Assembly (NCBI GenBank): GCA_958299035.1 | Contig: CATQJL010000001.1 | Location: forward strand, 18,769,433-18,833,432 | DNA: 64,000 nt | Reading direction: 5' to 3' | From: Cylicocyclus nassatus | Taxonomy: Eukaryota; Nematoda; Chromadorea; Rhabditida; Strongylidae | In this document: positions 45,381-56,384 of the stretch, one piece after another | Numbering within the stretch: the first letter of the stretch is position 1 | Layout: each line of letters begins with the position of its first letter | Made by a program: the position numbers and the translations under genes | Notes under the pieces: model-generated | What the model was told of the DNA's origin: nothing | Databases searched by the model: none | What the model saw: the letters and a program-made list of their open reading frames with translations, nothing else

Positions 45381-45732
45381 GAATTAGCTTCGAACGCTAA
45401 TTCCAAATATGCTATTTCTAGCTGCCGATTACCATTCTGAAGCGAGTTATGGACTTTTTCTTGCGCGAAATTGCCATACGCTTCGACTCACTGGCACAAT
45501 GGCATTATCATTTAGTGTTCATAACTTGCGTTAAGCTTCTTTTTAGTGAGAAATAAGTGAATTATTATTTCGATACCTCAGCACCTTTTTCTTGCAGATT
45601 TTCTATTTACAGGCAGTCTTCTTATGGTCAGTAGTATGCCAATTTCGCGCAGAGAAAAGTCCATAATTTGCTTCGGAATGGTGCTCGGCAGCTAGGATTA
45701 GCATATTTGGAATCAGCATTTGAAGCTGATTC
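45381..45732. mobile_element. Foldback element in R copy 1, about 352 bp
   Basis: GAATTAGCTTCGAACGCTAA, CCAAATATGCTA, AGCTGCCGA and TTCTGAAGCGAGTTATGGAC on the left are mirrored from 45635 to 45732. The arms are about 95 bp. R copy 2 lacks it. A single related arm occurs at about 48685-48760. Confidence 0.7.
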
Positions 45733-47000
45733 AGAATATATAATTCATTTGTCAAAAAGCCGAGCTAAGTTAGGTAGCTTTCCTCATAAGATTAAAGTTG
45801 AATTAAAGCATGCAGATGGAAATCACCATTCAATCTCACGTACGTATCTTGAAGATGGTAAAGCTGTGTCTTAATTTACTCTAAAGACGTTCTTAAGTAG
45901 AAATTTGAATTGCTCTTTTATGATCTCATCATGCCACCAAGAAATGTGCTGTTTATAAATCTGCTTCCAGCAAGATTTTCTAGGACCCCAAAATTCGTTA
46001 AAGTGGGCCAACTAGAAACTAAAAAAATTAGTATTGCGACACTTCACGTTTTCGTTCTAACGATACGTAGTGTGATAGATGCGTCCATAGAACTTCAGCC
46101 ACTGATTACTGTACTGGGTTACATGTACCATTCTAACTGCTTATTCAATTCCGAGCGACCACAAATTTTTATAACATACTTAAACGCCGCAAAATAAGCA
46201 ACTGAAAGTAGTAAAAAATTTGTGATCTCGAATCTGAACTTTAAAGATTTCGACCCTAGTTCCCATTGTCCTTTTCACCTTTTTTTTTCTATGAACTTGG
46301 CTTGGTCAAAAAGTGCCTACATTAACGTTACTAAAAAAAACTATCTATCTCGAACTTCCTCCCGTATCCTTTTGAAGCTATGTTCGATAATGTCTTCCCT
46401 CATCTGGTTAATCGGATTAGATGATTCACAAAAAGTGCTCTCGATTCGCATGGTCCCCTAAAAGTTCGGAGATCTATAACCTACCATTACCGCACAACTA
46501 GCTTTGTTGATCCCAATGAGCTGACTTGTGCGATTCATTCAAGGTCTCTTATGTTTCAAAATTTTACCTATTGAAAATGAAACTATTGTCCATGCACCTC
46601 AATAGCTTCTCATTCCCAAAAAGTGCTTTTGTACTTAATAGTGAATTGTGCAGGCTCTGCACCTTCAATCAAATAAAGTGCTGACAAAATCTGCCAAAGT
46701 TCCTACTGCTTCAGACACTTGCTACGAGACAATAAAAAAAAAAGATATTTGCAGTTTTTTCAAGTGCTGTATATTTTGCCAGATACCATTGTAAATTCCA
46801 AGAGTAGAACTCCATGCCGTTGGAAAATTGAACCTATTGCATAAAATAACTGAACTTTTTTGTTGGTCTATGCATATCTCGGCATCTTTACATTCAAAAA
46901 ATGTTTTGTAAATAGTGAGCTGTGCAAGTCTTGCAAAACTTGCACTTATGACTAAATGTGGTGTTGGTAGATCCTGTAGATGCTAGGATCACTTCACATT

Positions 47001-49286
47001 TTCTTAAAACTTTCACGACAATACGACCACGTATCATACAACGTACGACCCACCGTTGGGTATGTGTTCTGCCAATTTGGGCCATAGACCCACTGGTGGT
47101 TCGAAAGATCCCTGAAACTTTGGCTTGCCATTCTACGATGGATTTATGGGTCCGGCGATGATTGGGAACATCTAGGCAAAGCACCAGCCAAAGTGGTCCT
47201 GGCTCGGGATAATATAATGTAATTTTACGGTAGGTATGACAGACATAAGGCACAGACTTTAGCCTAATTCTTTGCAGGATAATGCTGTTTCTGAAAATCC
47301 AAGGATGCACGAAAAAAACGGAGCGGGCGAGAGACTGATGCTAGTCCATCAAAAAATGTCGATTTTATTAATTTTATTGACTTTTTGCATTGTTCATTCT
47401 AGAAAACTAATTTTCCGTAAATAGGTGTTGTATCATGCTGATCACAAAAAGATTATTAGCTTCAAGTTCTAATATTGCCTTCTTGCAACAGTTTTCTGAC
47501 TTTCACGAAAATTCTATCGTACTGCTCCGTAGCCTTACTGTGGACAATAGTGAACAAAGTGAACACTATAATTCTGACCAGCACTTGAAATCATCCCAAA
47601 ACAATTTTTCAGAAAATTCATGATGCTGGGGTCGTACAGGTCAATTTTAGCATTTTCTAGCATCAAGAGCATATATCAATTTATTATGTTGATGCATAAA
47701 TAAAGCATATTATAATACTTCTCCTGAGACGGCAGAAAAAAAATGACTATTTAGAAACATATCATTCAACAGAGCAAAGGAGGACCTACTTTTTTTGAAC
47801 AAAACTAAGAAATCCAATAGAATTGTATCTCTTTTCAAAAAAATCCACAAACCTCCAAAGTGCTCGTGAAAGTTATTTGTTGCATCAGCTGCGCTTATGT
47901 ACATTTGCTGTAATTTTTCCGTGGTTAGTAGCCGAGAAAATAAAATTCGGCATGTTTTAGCAAAAACAATGATGGACTGGCCCGCCATAGAAAATTTCAT
48001 ACTTTGGAGGCAGTGGTTCGAGAAAACCGCAACTGGGGGTTTTTCACAACCACACGGCCTTCTGGACTTGCTGAGTCAGGTATTGTGCTTAAAATGTTAA
48101 AAAAGTGTTTTTTTTTGGAGTTTACTGGCCTTGCAGATTGCTAGAAGGCGGGCGAGGAATCCCCGCGAATTCCCGCCAAAACCAGCAAGTGACTGCAGGA
48201 TACTGTAGTTTCACTTATTTTGGCGGCAATTGGCTGAATCAGCCCAGGCAATCAATACGATACAGTTGAAAGGGATATGATATCCCTCACCCTGCCTCTC
48301 CGATAATCTCCAAGGTCGAAAAACGCCAAAAAAGAACTTTTTGACTTTACGAGCGCAGTACCTGATTCAGCTGGTCTAGAAGGACATGTAGTTGTGGAGC
48401 CACTCGCGATTTTTCTGTGCCACTGCCTTTAAGCCTTAGGAGGTATAACAACAGATTTCCACTTTCTTCGAGCGTTAGTTGCTAGAAATGTTAATGGCAT
48501 AAACAACGAAAACACGAAATTTTTGACTTCTTGGCCTATTTTTATTTTTCAACTAACAGTCAAGAAAAAATATGGGACTCTACATATGATCATTTGGGGA
48601 CGGTACATATGTATTGATCAGCCAAAGTGACGAACAGACGTACTTAGGTTTGCCTAGACTATCGAAAAGAGACTTATAAATCTAAGATAAGTTTGGAACG
48701 TTAATTCCAAACATGTTGTTATTAGCTGCAAAACCTTAGTTCGAAGCGAGTTATGACTCCTGGTCGCTCATCCCGGAAGGGCAGCAGAGGTCAGAGCTCG
48801 GGAGATTGAGCTCTGGTGCTGAGTTCCTTGCAAATGTCAGAATCATTAACTCAAATCACAGATTACGACAATTTTAAAAAAAATAGTTGGTCAATACTAC
48901 TCTTTCATTAGTAGATGAATTTTTTAATATAGCAACATTTCCAGGCGCCTAGAAGAATTCACTATTTTACATAAATTGGCAGTTGAAGATGTAGACAACA
49001 CGAGTTGCTGACCTAACCGATTTCACCCAGACGGGCATTTACATGGCCAGGCGTCCATTTTTGCACCGCCGCACTTGGGGGCGCCTGATTTTGATCAAGG
49101 TTATAACCTCAACGGGAAAACTTACACGAACGAGATTGACACGTACCGCCCGCCCTTGACTGTATAGTGTGACCAAGCTGGCGGCTAGGATCATTTCAGA
49201 CAAAAATCTGGTTTTGAGTATTCACAACTCTCTAGTTCTTCGCTTCAAGCTTCATGTAATTAAATCGTTTGAGATTTTTTTGAAAG
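47001..49286. other. No gene recognised
   Basis: The minus-strand 138-codon frame at 46894-47310 straddles the boundary of repeat R and shows no recognisable domain. Around 48125-48180 a short GC-rich stretch (GGCGGGCGAGGAATCCCCGC) is partly self-complementary. Nothing else could be supported. Confidence 0.3.
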
Positions 49287-49288
49287 TA

Positions 49289-49973
49289 TTAGGTTGGTCC
49301 GAAAGTTCTGTCCACCACATTCAAAAAATCATAAGTTCCTCCTAACAGATTTTTTTGCATGGCTAAAACTGGTTGAAAGGAGCAGTCTTGGCTGCTCTCT
49401 AATAAGCTCTGAATGCAGAGATAAAATTGGGGAAAGAAATCATTTCAATTTCGGAATTTTTAAGCAAACCAGTTAAAAAATCTAAAACTGTGCCATAAAA
49501 TCTAAATCAGCTAGTAACCTAGTTTTTCTGATCCCCTCTTTCTATACGAGCAAAATTCGCGCTGATGGAGCTCTTCCTAAAAAAAGTTATGACTGTAAAG
49601 AAAAAATGCCAAAAAATCACTTTCTTAGGGAAGTTGAGTTTACGACATTTTCTTCAAAAAACTTTCAAAACAACAGCTTAATCAGCTGAAATTTTGCACA
49701 GCTAGAAAGAGGGATTTAAAAATCTAGGAAAATGGCTGTTTTGGACATTACGGCAAAGTTTTAGATTTTATAACGGACTTGCTGAAATTCCGAACTTGAT
49801 TTCCTTTTCCCAATGTTTCTGCATTCAGAGTCTAGCAGATAGCAGCCAAGGTAGCATTAGGAAATGCATGAATTGCCCTTTCCAAAATGGTTTTAGCCAT
49901 GCAAAAACATCGTGATAGGAAGAAGTTATGATTTTTTTAGAATGGTGGGACAGAACTTTTGGACCAACCTAAT
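49289..49973. mobile_element. Mariner-type foldback, 685 bp
   Basis: The ends TTAGGTTGGTCCGAAAGTTC and the inverse (TTAGGTTGGTCCAAAAGTTC) are bounded by TA at 49287-49288 and 49974-49975. The arms extend far inward: TAAGTTCCTCCTAACAG and TTTTTTTGCATGGCTAAAAC on the left are mirrored at 49880-49930. The subterminal AAAAATCATAA word is shared with 32995-33636. It is non-coding. Confidence 0.88.
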
Positions 49974-50254
49974 ATAGTAGAGTTTGCTTTGCTGTATCAA
50001 GTAAAGCGCTTTATATGTTTTTATATCTTCTCTACTACTTCAGTAGATAAGGAACATGCATTGATTTTGCACCAAGCTTACATCTCAAGTATTGCTGAGA
50101 CTGCGCTTTCTTAAACCGCCTCGCTCTGAAATGGGGCTATTTGCAAGCTCGTGTGATGACTGTTGCTTGAGACCTGCAAAGCAGTAAAAGTCAGTGGTGA
50201 AATTATGAGAGGTCATGTGCAAGCATTACTGAGAGACATTTATAAAGAACTAGC

Positions 50255-51195
50255 TGGCTTACCCGGCTCCGCCGTATCCGGACCAAACTTGGCACACATA
50301 CACTTCGGGCCTCGGCGGGTGTCACAGTCCACTTTTCGTTATCGATCGATGTCGATTTTACCGATTTTTATCGTTTTCTTTGCAGAGTTCACCTACAGGG
50401 CTAGGAGTTGGCACAGGGGGGGGAAGTGAGCATGGGGATTCCGAATACAATTTTAGTTTTCAGAATTATCGATTACTTTTATTGACTTTATCGATTTTTT
50501 GTAAATTTTGACATGCGAGGCTGGGATTTTGCACAGGGGGTAATCGAGCATGCTGATTACGAACACAATATTAGTTTTCAGGGTCATCCATTACTTTTAT
50601 CCATTTTATCGATTTTTTGTAAAGTTTGACCTGCGAGGCTGGGATTTTGCACAGGGGGTAATCGAGCATGCTGATTACGAACACAATATTAGTTTTCAAG
50701 GTCATCCATTACTTTTATCGATTTTATCGATTTTTTGAAAGTTTGAGCTAGGGGGCTGGAATTTGGCACAGGGGTGTAATCGAGCATGCTGATCACCCCC
50801 CTGGGGGATGACCAGCATGCTCGATTACCCCCCTGTGCCAACTCCCAGCCCCGTAGCTCAAACTTTGCAAAAAAATCGATAAAATCGATAAAAGTAATCG
50901 ATAATCCTGAAAACCAATATTGTATTCGGAATCCCCATGCTCGACTACCCCCCTGTGCCAACTCCTAGCCCCGTAGGTGAACTCAGCATAAAAAATCGAT
51001 AAAAATCGATAAAATCGATGTCGATCGATGACGAAAAGTAGCCTCTGACACCCGCCGGGGCCCGTAGTGTATGTGTGCCAAGTTTGGTCCGGATCGGTTC
51101 AGAAATGGAATTTTCTATTCGGAACATACGTACACACAGACAGACAGACACACAGACATACATACAAACAGACATTCAGCTTTATATATAAGATG
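50255..51195. repeat. Large copy of the ATCGAT-rich foldback family
   Basis: The left end has CCCGGCTCCGCCGTATCCGG and CACACATACACTTCGG, with TTATCGATCGATGTCGATTT. The right end (50990-51110) is their inverse. It closes with ACAGACATACATACAAACAG and TTCAGCTTTATATATAAGAT. The centre contains a tandem array (50395-50800) and then inverted copies of the same unit. Confidence 0.8.
50395..50800 (+). repeat. Tandem array, period about 118 bp, roughly 3.5 units
   Basis: The marker GGNNTTNGCACAGGGG recurs at about 50405, 50523, 50641 and 50758, each followed by GAGCATG and a TTATCGATTTTTTG block. The two middle units are almost identical. The following 50800-50950 carries the same unit in reverse, giving a head-to-head arrangement. 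Confidence 0.85.
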
Positions 51196-51321
51196 GACAA
51201 GAGCATTTATCTCACTTAGATAGCACGTTGAAATGCACTACTGTTCTCATAAGTAGAACTCACAGTAGTTCGCTACAGGAAATCATTCATCTCTTAAATA
51301 GCTCTCAAGCTTTCGCATATA

Positions 51322-52310
51322 TTAGGTCGGTCCGAAAGTTCGCGCTATTTTTCAGACTCACCTCAAACCACTTATTGTTAGAATGAAGATAGACAAACGC
51401 TGTAAGCACTGCTCTCTCATTCTGACTTTTATGTTTTTGTTCAAATTCCCTCAATTTCCGCTCTAATCGGCGGAATTCTCCAACCCATGACTTTCACCCA
51501 CCTTCAGTTTGACTAATTTTTAAAATTCCCATTTTCATCTTTTGGACTGCCTTCGATAAAAGTTGGATAGAATAAACAAAATGCAATACAATGAACTATT
51601 CCGGCTCTCTCAACTAACTCTTCAGTATTTCTTAGAATAATTTTTCCAAAAGCCCTTACTTCTGCGAAGTCGTGAGATACACAAGTGCTTCAACACTGAC
51701 AAATCTTCGAAATTAGAGTCTTCCAAAAATTTATGATTTAGCACTAATCTTAGCAAGCTGAGCGTTTAGCGGTTCGAAATACTGAATTCCGAATTTTCTG
51801 GGTAAAGCCTGGGACGCTTTTGAAAACAAAAATTATAATGATTTTATCCTCAAATATTATACAAATCAGGAAGAAAGGAAGTCTGTCAGAGGAGAAAAAG
51901 CTGCATCAAATGGCACCTTTGTTGCTGAACGTTTATTGTTCTGTGAGTATTGAGATGGCCAAAGATGGAATTTGATAGCATCAAAAAAAATATTTTCGAA
52001 AAATTCTGGGAAGCCAACTAGGGATGCCAGAAAAACGTATTGTATTGTAGCCTGTTTATTCTATCCAAGTGTTTTCGAAGCTACCACAAAGGTTGAAAGT
52101 GGAAATTATAAAAAATAGATGGGTGAAGATGGGTGAAAATCATGGGTTGGAGATCCCTGCCGCTTATTAGGCGGACATTGAGAGCTGAACAAAAGTAACC
52201 ATTGAAAAGAGTAAGAAATTCAGCTTGCATACTGCTTACGCGTTTGTCTATCTCCATTCTAAGTGGTAAGCATGGGTACAAAAGCAGCGTGAATTTTCGG
52301 ATCAACCTAA
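51322..52310. mobile_element. Mariner-type foldback, 989 bp, relative of H
   Basis: The ends TTAGGTCGGTCCGAAAGTTC and the inverse (TTAGGTTGATCCGAAAATTC) are bounded by TA (51320-51321 and 52311-52312). The subterminal AAGATAGACAAACGC is mirrored near 52240. The middle shares CAACCCATG, GCGGTTCGAAATA and GGAGAAAAAGCTGCATCAAATGG with H, but no element is inserted at the equivalent TA. Confidence 0.85.
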
Positions 52311-52644
52311 TACAATGTAAAATCTTTGTATAAAGAACCATGACATGTTTATAGATTTTAATAAGCTCTACAAAGTGGCGTGCTTTCTGTTCTTGTGTTG
52401 CATAATGAAAAAATATGTAAGAATATCTCCATCTTCGTAGCCGGAAAGCTGTTGTCCGTGGTTCTGATACGATAAAAGTTTTTAAAAGTTATTGAACTTC
52501 GTGTTTTTTGAAAAGCAGCAAGCGGATATTTCTCTCAAAAGCTCTAGCACCACATCCATTTAGATTGTCTTTTCCTTCTTGTATTTTATACAGTAATGAA
52601 GAAAAAAGAATGCTCTGTCTGCAACAGCTCGGCGGTCAATATAT

Positions 52645-53220
52645 AGTCGTCTTCCCCCCCACCCTCCATTAGAACCTAGTGGACGAATTCAAACTTGAAC
52701 TAGAGCACGCCGGCTGCGGCAGAGCACGGCAACGTCGAATGCATTTTGATTAATGCAGTTTTCTTTTGTGCTTCATTGTCGTTGCATTGTGTTTTTCTTT
52801 TTTGTTTCGATGACGATGTTAATCAGAATTAAAGAGTTTGTTGTTGCTTAGCGATGTTTCTACTGCTGTGCTCGTTTCTTTACTCCGTTTTAAAGTTAGA
52901 AAAACGGTGCACATGGGGGAGTTTTTGACATGAAGTGTTCAATGAAGTAATACTTCAAGACTCATACTGTCTGATCAAGAAAAATTTCACCAGCTTTCAA
53001 ACATGGTCGTTTTTCCAAGTTCAACGTGGAATCGTAGTACGAAACAAGCATAGCAGCACGATTCATCGCTCAAACAAAAGCAAAACAAGTTAAGAAACCC
53101 TTCTGCATTTAAAAATTAGGTTGAAACGTCCGTGCAAGTGCAGCGCTCTGCAGCAACTGGCATGCTCTAGTTTCTAATTCAAACTCGTCCACTAGGTGTC
53201 TAGTGAGGAAAGGACGACTC
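52645..53220. mobile_element. Inverted-repeat element inserted in repeat U, about 576 bp
   Basis: AGTCGTCTTCC, then CCTAGTGGACGA, CAAACTTGAACTAGAGCA and GGCTGCGGCAGAGC on the left are mirrored at 53130-53220. TATA lies on both sides. The U copy at 63600-63720 is uninterrupted here. The middle contains no transposase. The TA/TATA flank suggests, but does not prove, a Tc1/mariner-like origin. Confidence 0.65.
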
Positions 53221-54127
53221 TATATGTAAATATGTATGTATATAACACTTACGCATACAACTATAACATATATGCATACACACATACAAACACCTTCTGA
53301 GTCGAAATCACATCTGTCACTACTGCTTAGCTTCATTCTTTATTGAGAAAATCAGTTTCTCATGCTCCGTTTAAGGGTAAGAGTGAAAAATCTTTGATTT
53401 TTTCAAAATTTTTTCTAACTAACATATTTCCTTGTCATCGAATCTTAATTTTCTACTGCTAATTTGATGTATCCTTGAATGAGCTGAAACGATCATAATG
53501 TTCTGTCAAGTTTTCTGCAAAAACATCCACCCCTGTGGTAACCAAAGGTGCATGTTTGTATAAGGTTGATTGTGTCCGATGTTAAAATGGAGCTGTAAAG
53601 TTTCATCTTACTAATTTCAGAGAGCGAATTGTCCATCTACTACATTCAAAAGTCAGTCGTAAAATGAAAGTGTTGATTGAACATTAGTTTCTTTTTGAGA
53701 ACTTTTGTTGCAAGTTGCGATGATCTTTGATTTACGCATCTATCCTTAAATAGAAAAACTAACCTAAAGGTGCATGTCTGAATAAGGCTGATTGTGTCGG
53801 ATCCCAAAATAGAGCTGAAAAGTGCCAACTTACTATTTTTACAGAGCAACTCAATACATACAGAGGTCAGTCATCGAAAAATGAATGTGCTGATTGAAGT
53901 AATCCTGTTTCGAGAACTTTTGTTGCAAGCGATAATCTTCGATTTGCTCATGCATCCTTAAATAGAAAAATTGGATTAGTGCCACGTCAAGAGACGCAAG
54001 TATGAACAGTCATAGAGGACTAATAAATGAGACTGTTTCAGCCAAGAGCAAAACAGATTAAAGCATACAAAACAGACAATTATTAATTCAACTCATTTAA
54101 AGTAAAGCAATCATTATAATAATGCTG

Positions 54128-54290
54128 GATATCTATTTGTCTGTCTGTATGTATGCCTATACGGATGTTATAAAAAAAAAGCTTTTATTCAACATTCGGA
54201 TCAAACTTAGCACACATACACTTTGGCGAAGCAGGTGTCGTCGGCTTCTTCTCTTCATGATCGACATCGATTTTTACAAATTTCCACTTA
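54128..54290. repeat. Fragment of the ATCGAT-rich foldback family
   Basis: TGTCTGTCTGTATGTATG, then GGATCAAACTTAGCACACAT, ACACTTTGG and ATCGACATCGATTTTTA follow the left-arm order of 50255-51195. The arm is diverged and has no right half. Confidence 0.6.
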
Positions 54291-54640
54291 CGAGATATTA
54301 TTTCAACTTAGGCTAGAACAATAGTACGTGGTGAATGCTTGTTTCCCCAATTTTGCACAAAAAGTTAACAAGTGATCTAGGCAAACAGCTGATCCGTTCA
54401 GCTAAATTAGTCGCTACAAACATGAATAGAGCATGGAAATTCGCCAGAAGCTAATAGTGCATCGAACTTTCACAATCTGACTTTTTGATCTATACGGACG
54501 CTTTTATCGAAATGGACACGAAAATGACTTTGAAAACAATGAGTTTAAGGTCATTGACGTTTTGATGAGCACAATACAGTTTTGCCTTCAGTAGCTAGAT
54601 AGCGCAGAAGAACCTTGAATAATCATTCAGCCTATTAGCA

Positions 54641-56016
54641 TAGAAAACCAGATTACTCTGCCATCTACGCTGCAGACAATTTTTATTTTTGTTCTATGCT
54701 TATTCAAGACTTACATCAGAACTAAACTTTACAATGAAAACGTCAAAATATTCATCACTTTATGATTACAATGCTATAAGTTGATCTTTTGCGCCCCAGA
54801 AGTTTTCCGTTTTTGTATTGTGCCATATCACCCTCTAGAGGCCACCTTGATTGCAGTCAATCAAGGTGGATAGGGCAAAATTGAGCTGAAAATAAATGCC
54901 TGTTTGGGAGCTTCTACAACAGACTATGTGGAGGCCCGCACTACCTCAGTTTTGCGGGACAATTCTTTTTAAGCCCAAGCACATCGTCTCTTCCTGAAAC
55001 TAGCAGCACATGGAATGAGAAGTCCAAAAGTTTTCGTTTTTTGCAACAATAGAACTAAGAAGTTTCTCTTGAAAATTCGATAAATGACATGAACAAAGAT
55101 TTTTTTGGCGTTTGCAAAAATCTACGTACAGTTGAGCAGATTTTTCGCTTAATATGGTGTACTAGAAGGTGAAATGCGGCAAAATTTGCGCGTCAACAAA
55201 TTACTCCGACTGTTACTCTGGCCAACTGCGCGCGCGAAATGCCGGCAATACTGGCATGGCTATTTATCCACGAGCAAATATCACCGCTCACCTTCTGTGC
55301 AACTACATTAAGCGGAAAATCTACTCGACTGTAAAAATCAAAAGATGTTTCAAAGAAAACGTTTCAAAAAGACATCACATTAATCCTTAAAAGTTGCGAT
55401 GGGTGTACTTTCTCGCGTTTTCTCAAAGAAAAGGCAGTAGAACATTTTTTGTTTCGGATAATGTACCTGACATTTCTGTTTATGAAATCACATCAAAAGC
55501 TCAAGCTTTGGTCTCTTCAGAAAACAGACCGCTGGGACTGTGATTTTTGCCGCACTATCATCCGTTGATTCAGATCGCATTTTTCCTAAATGCTTCGAAA
55601 AACTTCTTTGTTGTTGTTTGGTGGCACGGCTATGAAACACTATGACAACTACGCTGCATGCAGTAAGTAAAGCAGTCACAACGAAGATCTACTCATCTCA
55701 CTTGCTAGACACCATAAGTGAAAATTTAACGCGTTTTATAATGCCTCTAATACAATTGCAACTTTGATTGAGTGCTCCACTTGGAGCACTTGCATTGTTG
55801 AGAACTCAAATGGCGGATGTTTCTGCATCTCGCTTATCGCACGCTTAGGCAATTTGGGTAAAGACATTCAGCCTATTTATTTCATATAATCATGTGTGCC
55901 TTGCGCACAATATGCACTTTGCCTCACCCATTTTAGATTTCAGAAGCAGCTACGCCCCTCCTAGTGTTTTTGTACATGTGTATTCTTTGCTTCAGATACG
56001 AAGCTCCTCAAAGCCA
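54641..56016. other. No gene recognised
   Basis: A perfect inverted repeat CCACCTTGATTG/CAATCAAGGTGG lies at about 54841-54871. Frames of about 60-75 codons show no motif. Confidence 0.35.
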
Positions 56017-56380
56017 CAGGGTGTCCCAAAAATATGCCAACTGCAGTGGCGGTCCCAGGATTTCGGACCGGGGGGGGGGCGGAAAAAAAATTTTTCAAAT
56101 AAAGGTGCGTAAATTTTTTTTGTAAAGCTAAATTGAATTCTTAAAAAAATTTTAAAATTATTTTAGTTATTTACAAAGATAAACAAGTCGTTTGCACATT
56201 TTTATAACCCATATAGGTAAGTTCCAAAAATTTCGCGACCCATCCTCGGGGGGGGGGGGGGGCGCCCCCCCCCTCGAACCGCCACTGGCCAACTGTATGA
56301 TTGTCTATAACCCTTGTCATGAAATCTTTCAAAGCTTTGAGTACGATTTTGTAAGCTTGCTTCGGCTCAAATTATCAGTA
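56017..56380. mobile_element. Diverged left end of the CAGGGTGTCCC family, with a nested hAT MITE
   Basis: CAGGGTGTCCCAAAAATATG starts at 56017. After the nested element (56044-56287) it continues as TATGATTGTCTATAACCCTT with CATGAAATCTTT, following the order of the terminal repeat at 20763-20850. No TA precedes it and no right end was found. Confidence 0.5.
56044..56287. mobile_element. hAT-type MITE, 244 bp
   Basis: The ends CAGTGGCGGTCC and GAACCGCCACTG flank long G and C runs with an AT-rich middle. The perfect 8-bp duplication GCCAACTG is at 56036-56043 and 56288-56295. The same family gives the fragment at 1-63 and, more distantly, 21786-21932. Confidence 0.93.
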
Positions 56381-56384
56381 TAGA

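Larger units (their letters stand above)
43740..47000 (+). repeat. Long duplicated repeat R, copy 1
   Basis: It is collinear with 56385-60571. Shared blocks include ACTAGATTGTAGCA, ATTTCATCGC, GAGTCCACTGCATG, TAATCAAGCATGTA and GTAAGAGAAAGATCGATGA. Further on come GATGGAAATCACCATTCAAT, CTGCTTCCAGCAAGAT, TTGTGCGATTCATTCA and CCCAAAAAGTGCTTTTG. The similarity is moderate, with many indels. No frame is conserved in both copies, so it is probably an old mobile or satellite-like unit rather than a gene pair. Confidence 0.7.
52340..54640. repeat. Dispersed repeat U, longest copy
   Basis: Its first part (52340-52640) matches 63310-63640. Its later part (53290-54620) matches 34003-35640 and 63700-64000. 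It is interrupted by 52645-53220 and contains a partial ATCGAT-family piece (54128-54290). A second internal duplication is visible: 53560-53650 resembles 53770-53860 (AAGGTGCATGTTTGTATAAG against AAGGTGCATGTCTGAATAAG). No coding frame is shared between copies. Confidence 0.65.

Noticed and set aside
46894..47310. 138-codon minus-strand frame
   Set aside because: It straddles the end of repeat R, has no counterpart frame in R copy 2, and shows no recognisable motif.
50395..50800. Regularly spaced repeats that could suggest a CRISPR array
   Set aside because: The units are contiguous 118-bp tandem copies without unique spacers, inside a foldback element of an animal genome.
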